Shown in pieces: positions 61,400 to 64,000 of a stretch of DNA of 64,000 bases. The translations under genes were made by a program, and so were the position numbers. The DNA comes from CBDAQR01 sp965199055 (GTDB taxonomy: Bacteria; Pseudomonadota; Gammaproteobacteria; Pseudomonadales; Halieaceae): assembly GCA_965199055.1 (NCBI GenBank), contig CBDAQR010000003.1, positions 1,550,001 through 1,614,000 on the forward strand, read 5' to 3'. The notes under the pieces are model-generated. The model was not told the origin of the DNA. It was given only the letters and a program-made list of their open reading frames with translations, and made no database searches. Positions within the stretch are counted from its first letter, which is position 1. Every line of letters starts with the position of its first letter.

Positions 61400-62642
61400 T
61401 TCGTTGCGCAAGCGTTTCAATCGCAAGAACCGCATACTGGTGCTCATTGCCGTGGCTGGACTTGCCACCACGGGAACACTGATGGCCACCGCCCCGGAAC
61501 ATGATGCAAGTGTCGTCGAGGAAAAAGCCTGGCCGGTCACCACGATGCAACTCACCACGGAAACACTTTCTCCCGAGCTGAGACTGTTCGGACGAGTAGA
61601 AACTCCACACCATGCGCAACTGACCGCCGCCGTCACAGCGAATATCGATCATATCAACGTCAGCGAGGGCGAGTATGTGCAAGCTGGCCAGGTGTTGGTC
61701 ACGCTGGACGATGCAGACGAAGCACTGCGCCTACAGCAACGACAGGCGGATTCGCAGGAGGCCCTCGCCGCTGTGGAAACCACGCGACTGGAATTCGGCG
61801 TTGATCAGCAAGTGCTCGCTCATATGCAGGAGTTGCACGAGCTCACGCTGGCCAAGCGTCAACGACTGGAGAAACTGCTGCGACAAAACCTGGTCGCAAC
61901 CGAACAACTGGAAGACACGCGTGCACTAGTGGCCAGGCAAGCCATACAACTGGCACAGCAACAGCTGCGCGTGGATAGTTACCCCGAACGGCTCGCGATC
62001 GCCGAAGCGGCCTTGGAGCGCTCTCAGGCATTGGTGGCAGAACAGGAACTGCGTTTGTCCCGCACCCTGGTATTAGCGCCTTTCGACGGCCGCATATCCG
62101 CGATTGAGGCAGCGCCCGGAGACCGGGTACGCGAGGGCGAAATTCTGCTCTCAATCTACAACACCGCCCGCTTACAGGTTCGCGTAACCCTACCCAGCGA
62201 TCAGGCGGACGTAGTGAAAACCGCAATCGCAGCAGGCAGCCCAGTACAGGCACGTTTGGCCAACGGCCAGCGCCTAATGCTGGATCAGCTAGCCGGCGAG
62301 GTCGCCCGGGGCCGCTCCGGTGTCGATGCGCTGTTCAATGTCGGTCCACAGAGCCACGCATTAGAACTGGGAAAAGCCGTGGATATTACCGTGGAGATGC
62401 CCGCGTTACTGGCGGTGGCCGCGATTCCAGTACAGAGTCTTTATGGTGATGACCGAATCTATACGGTTGTGGACGGGCGCTTGCAGGGCGTTACCGTGCA
62501 AACCCTGGGCCAGCGCGTAGCCGAAGATGGTCAGGTTCAGTTATTGATTCAGACCGGCCTGGAGCAAGCCGAAACAGAAGTGTTAACCACCGCCCTGCCC
62601 CGCGCTGCTACCGGCCTGCGCGTCGACGTCATCAATAGCTGA
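61377..62642 (+). CDS. RND efflux periplasmic adaptor (MFP) subunit
   Basis: 421 residues. An N-terminal membrane anchor (NRILVLIAVAGLATTGTLMA) is followed by a biotinyl-lipoyl half (VSEGEYVQAGQVLVTLDDADE), a long coiled-coil hairpin (about residues 115-220), the second lipoyl half (VLAPFDGRISAIEAAPGDRVREGEILLSI) and a beta-barrel. It links the pump to an outer-membrane channel. GGAG precedes the ATG, and the gene overlaps the pump by 23 bases, so the two are cotranslated. Confidence 0.92.
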   Translation: MKFSTLTNSLRKRFNRKNRILVLIAVAGLATTGTLMATAPEHDASVVEEKAWPVTTMQLTTETLSPELRLFGRVETPHHAQLTAAVTANIDHINVSEGEYVQAGQVLVTLDDADEALRLQQRQADSQEALAAVETTRLEFGVDQQVLAHMQELHELTLAKRQRLEKLLRQNLVATEQLEDTRALVARQAIQLAQQQLRVDSYPERLAIAEAALERSQALVAEQELRLSRTLVLAPFDGRISAIEAAPGDRVREGEILLSIYNTARLQVRVTLPSDQADVVKTAIAAGSPVQARLANGQRLMLDQLAGEVARGRSGVDALFNVGPQSHALELGKAVDITVEMPALLAVAAIPVQSLYGDDRIYTVVDGRLQGVTVQTLGQRVAEDGQVQLLIQTGLEQAETEVLTTALPRAATGLRVDVINS

Positions 62643-62755
62643 GGCCGCTATCGAAGAGCAAAGCGAGAAGCAGTTCACATTCTCGGTGGTACTTTCTATC
62701 CAAATTCATCTACTCTTGGGGTTCCGGAACAAATAACAGCAAAGAGGAATCCCGC

Positions 62756-63577
62756 ATGCTGGACAATATCGATCTCGAGGCCATCTCAAACGACATAATA
62801 TGGCCCTGGGCAATCAACATCGTCATGGCCGTCGTCATATTCATTGTCGGCCGCATTGTCGTCAACATCATCGTCAATATCTCCCGCAAACTCATGATCA
62901 AGGCCAACATGGACGAAATGTTGGTGGGCTTCATCACGTCGATTTTGCGCTGGATCTTGTTGCTGTTTGTCATCATCGCCGCGCTCGGCCAACTCGGTGT
63001 CGACACCACCTCGCTGGTAGCACTGTTGGGTGCCGCAGGTCTGGCCATCGGCCTGTCACTGCAAGGATCGCTGCAAAACTTTGCGTCTGGCGTGATGCTG
63101 ATCGTCTTCCGACCCTTCCAGAAAGGCGACTTCGTTGATATCGCTGGCACGGCGGGCGTGGTCGAAGAAATCGGTATCTTCACCACCACCATGGCGACGG
63201 TCGATAATAAGGAAATCATTGTCCCTAATGGCGCTATCTATAGCTCCACGATCACCAACTTCTCGGCACGCGATACACGCCGAGTCGACATGGTGTTCGG
63301 CATCGGCTACGACGATGACATTCAGAAAGCGAAGCAGATTCTTAGCGATATCGTCGCCGCCGACGAGCGCGTATTACAAGATCCTGAACCCACCATCGCA
63401 GTCGGCGAGCTGGGAGCCTCCAGCATCGACTTTGTGGTGCGGCCCTGGGTGAACGCCGCCGACTACTGGGCGGTCAAGTTCGACATGAACGAAAAAGTAA
63501 AGGCTGCGTTTGACGCCAACGGTATCTCAATTCCCTACCCACAGATGGATATTCATGTGGACAAGGTCGAGAGCTAG
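62756..63577 (+). CDS. Small-conductance mechanosensitive channel (MscS family)
   Basis: 273 residues, close to E. coli MscS (286). Three N-terminal membrane helices are followed by the pore helix region VALLGAAGLAIGLSLQGSLQNFASGVMLIVFRPFQKGDFVDI, with its Ala/Gly-rich packing, then the cytoplasmic beta and vestibule domains. It opens under membrane tension to release osmolytes. GAGGA precedes the ATG. It is bracketed by efflux genes but separated from the adaptor gene by 113 bases. Confidence 0.93.
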   Translation: MLDNIDLEAISNDIIWPWAINIVMAVVIFIVGRIVVNIIVNISRKLMIKANMDEMLVGFITSILRWILLLFVIIAALGQLGVDTTSLVALLGAAGLAIGLSLQGSLQNFASGVMLIVFRPFQKGDFVDIAGTAGVVEEIGIFTTTMATVDNKEIIVPNGAIYSSTITNFSARDTRRVDMVFGIGYDDDIQKAKQILSDIVAADERVLQDPEPTIAVGELGASSIDFVVRPWVNAADYWAVKFDMNEKVKAAFDANGISIPYPQMDIHVDKVES

Positions 63578-63586
63578 TAGCCCACT

Positions 63587-63630
63587 AAAACCCCAGTTTT
63601 TTTGTGAATTTGGCATAAAACTGCGGTTTT
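63587..63630. terminator. Terminator-like inverted repeat after the MscS gene
   Basis: AAAACCCCAGTTTT (63587-63600) and AAAACTGCGGTTTT (63617-63630) form a 14-base inverted repeat with one mismatch. A/T ends on both arms would allow termination in either direction. It lies about 10 bases after the stop. Confidence 0.7.
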
Positions 63631-63755
63631 AGCGTCTTTATTAACCATAATTAATCCCTCAACGGACCCCATCCGTAATAAAATCAACGACTTGCATAGT
63701 GCGCGAACACGCGCTGGATATGCCTGTCTGAGCATTGGTACCGGAAGGGATTAAA

Positions 63756-64000
63756 GTGGCCTCCAAATCATTTAAAGCACTGCTGCCCATACTGCTGATA
63801 GCGGGTTCGCTGGTTATCGCAGTCGTGCTCATCGCCAGCCGCCCAGAAAACAAGCTACAGCCCGCGGTGCCCCGCTCAGCACTCATCGACGTCGCTGAAG
63901 TGCGTTTACAAGATTTGCGCATCCCCATCCAGGCCCAGGGCACCGTCACACCCCACCGCGACACCACACTGGTCTCACAGGTGGGTGGTCAGATTGTCGG
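63756..64000 (+). CDS. RND efflux adaptor subunit, partial (N-terminus only)
   Basis: From GTG 63756 (GGAAGGGA just upstream) the frame reads MASKSFKALLPILLIAGSLVIAVVLIASRPENKLQPAVPRSALIDVAEVRLQDLRIPIQAQGTVTPHRDTTLVSQVGGQIV and is open at the window edge, 81 codons. A membrane anchor is followed by the first strand of the adaptor (V-A-Q-G-x-V pattern, then TTLVSQVGGQIV leading to the lipoyl domain). It is the start of a second efflux adaptor, presumably with its own RND pump to the right. Confidence 0.85.
   Translation, partial: MASKSFKALLPILLIAGSLVIAVVLIASRPENKLQPAVPRSALIDVAEVRLQDLRIPIQAQGTVTPHRDTTLVSQVGGQIV

Noticed and set aside
1..64000. CRISPR arrays, prophage modules, toxin-antitoxin pairs or rRNA
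   Set aside because: No regularly spaced repeats, phage structural genes, recognisable toxin-antitoxin pairs or rRNA were found on reading both strands.

Overview
The window reads as a chromosomal segment of a free-living, probably marine gammaproteobacterium. The order alaS-lysC-csrA-tRNA-Ser(GCU) is typical of Gammaproteobacteria. Two large TonB-dependent receptors, many acyl-CoA and oxygenase genes and TetR regulators fit the oligotrophic Cellvibrionales/Halieaceae-type lineages. The exact genus is inference; no rRNA is present.

Layout. (1) 1-2409: two nested IS3-family insertion sequences. An intact 1276-bp element (13-1288, 5-bp target duplication TCATA) sits inside the orfB of a second element that runs off the left edge. 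(2) 2505-6135: a small, visibly AT-richer surface-glycan island (coiled-coil protein, GT-B-like glycosyltransferase, SDR, DUF115/MptE-like protein). (3) 6132-24024: an accessory catabolic block with acyl-CoA dehydrogenase, thiolase, PaaK-type CoA ligase, hot-dog thioesterase, luciferase-like monooxygenase, amidase, Rieske oxygenase, two MFS transporters, a TonB receptor and two TetR regulators, one of them fused to a hot-dog-like domain. The ten-base palindrome CGAACGTTCG occurs at three promoter regions here (13596, 17131, 24063). Together these would control five transcription units, so I propose one TetR regulon for import and catabolism of an unidentified carboxylic acid, amide or ester. 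(4) 24224-46064: mostly housekeeping: tRNA-Ser, csrA, lysC, alaS, HIT protein, Trm112-like protein, M23 peptidase, ethanolamine permease, greB, YceI, UDG-like protein, gcvP without gcvT/gcvH, LOG, a Crp-like regulator and an NCS2 purine permease. (5) 44751-54337: a nucleoside/purine theme: NCS2 permease, a phosphoribosyltransferase with an in-frame amber codon, a secreted amidohydrolase, a TonB receptor, a ureide-permease-like transporter, a NUP-family nucleoside lipoprotein and ribokinase. This reads as a complete outer-membrane-to-cytoplasm nucleoside scavenging route. (6) 54342-64000: M48 lipoprotein peptidase, a frameshifted outer-membrane protein gene, PhyH and MaoC proteins, an RND pump with adaptor behind a palindromic operator, an MscS channel and the start of a second adaptor gene.

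The most interesting signals are the shared TetR-like operator with the hot-dog/TetR fusion, and the TonB/NUP/ribokinase nucleoside cluster. No CRISPR array, prophage or rRNA was seen. No gene-free stretch exceeds about 300 bases. The larger gaps (5189-5394, 24025-24262, 38373-38568, 48738-48947) lie upstream of genes; only the features listed could be supported in them.
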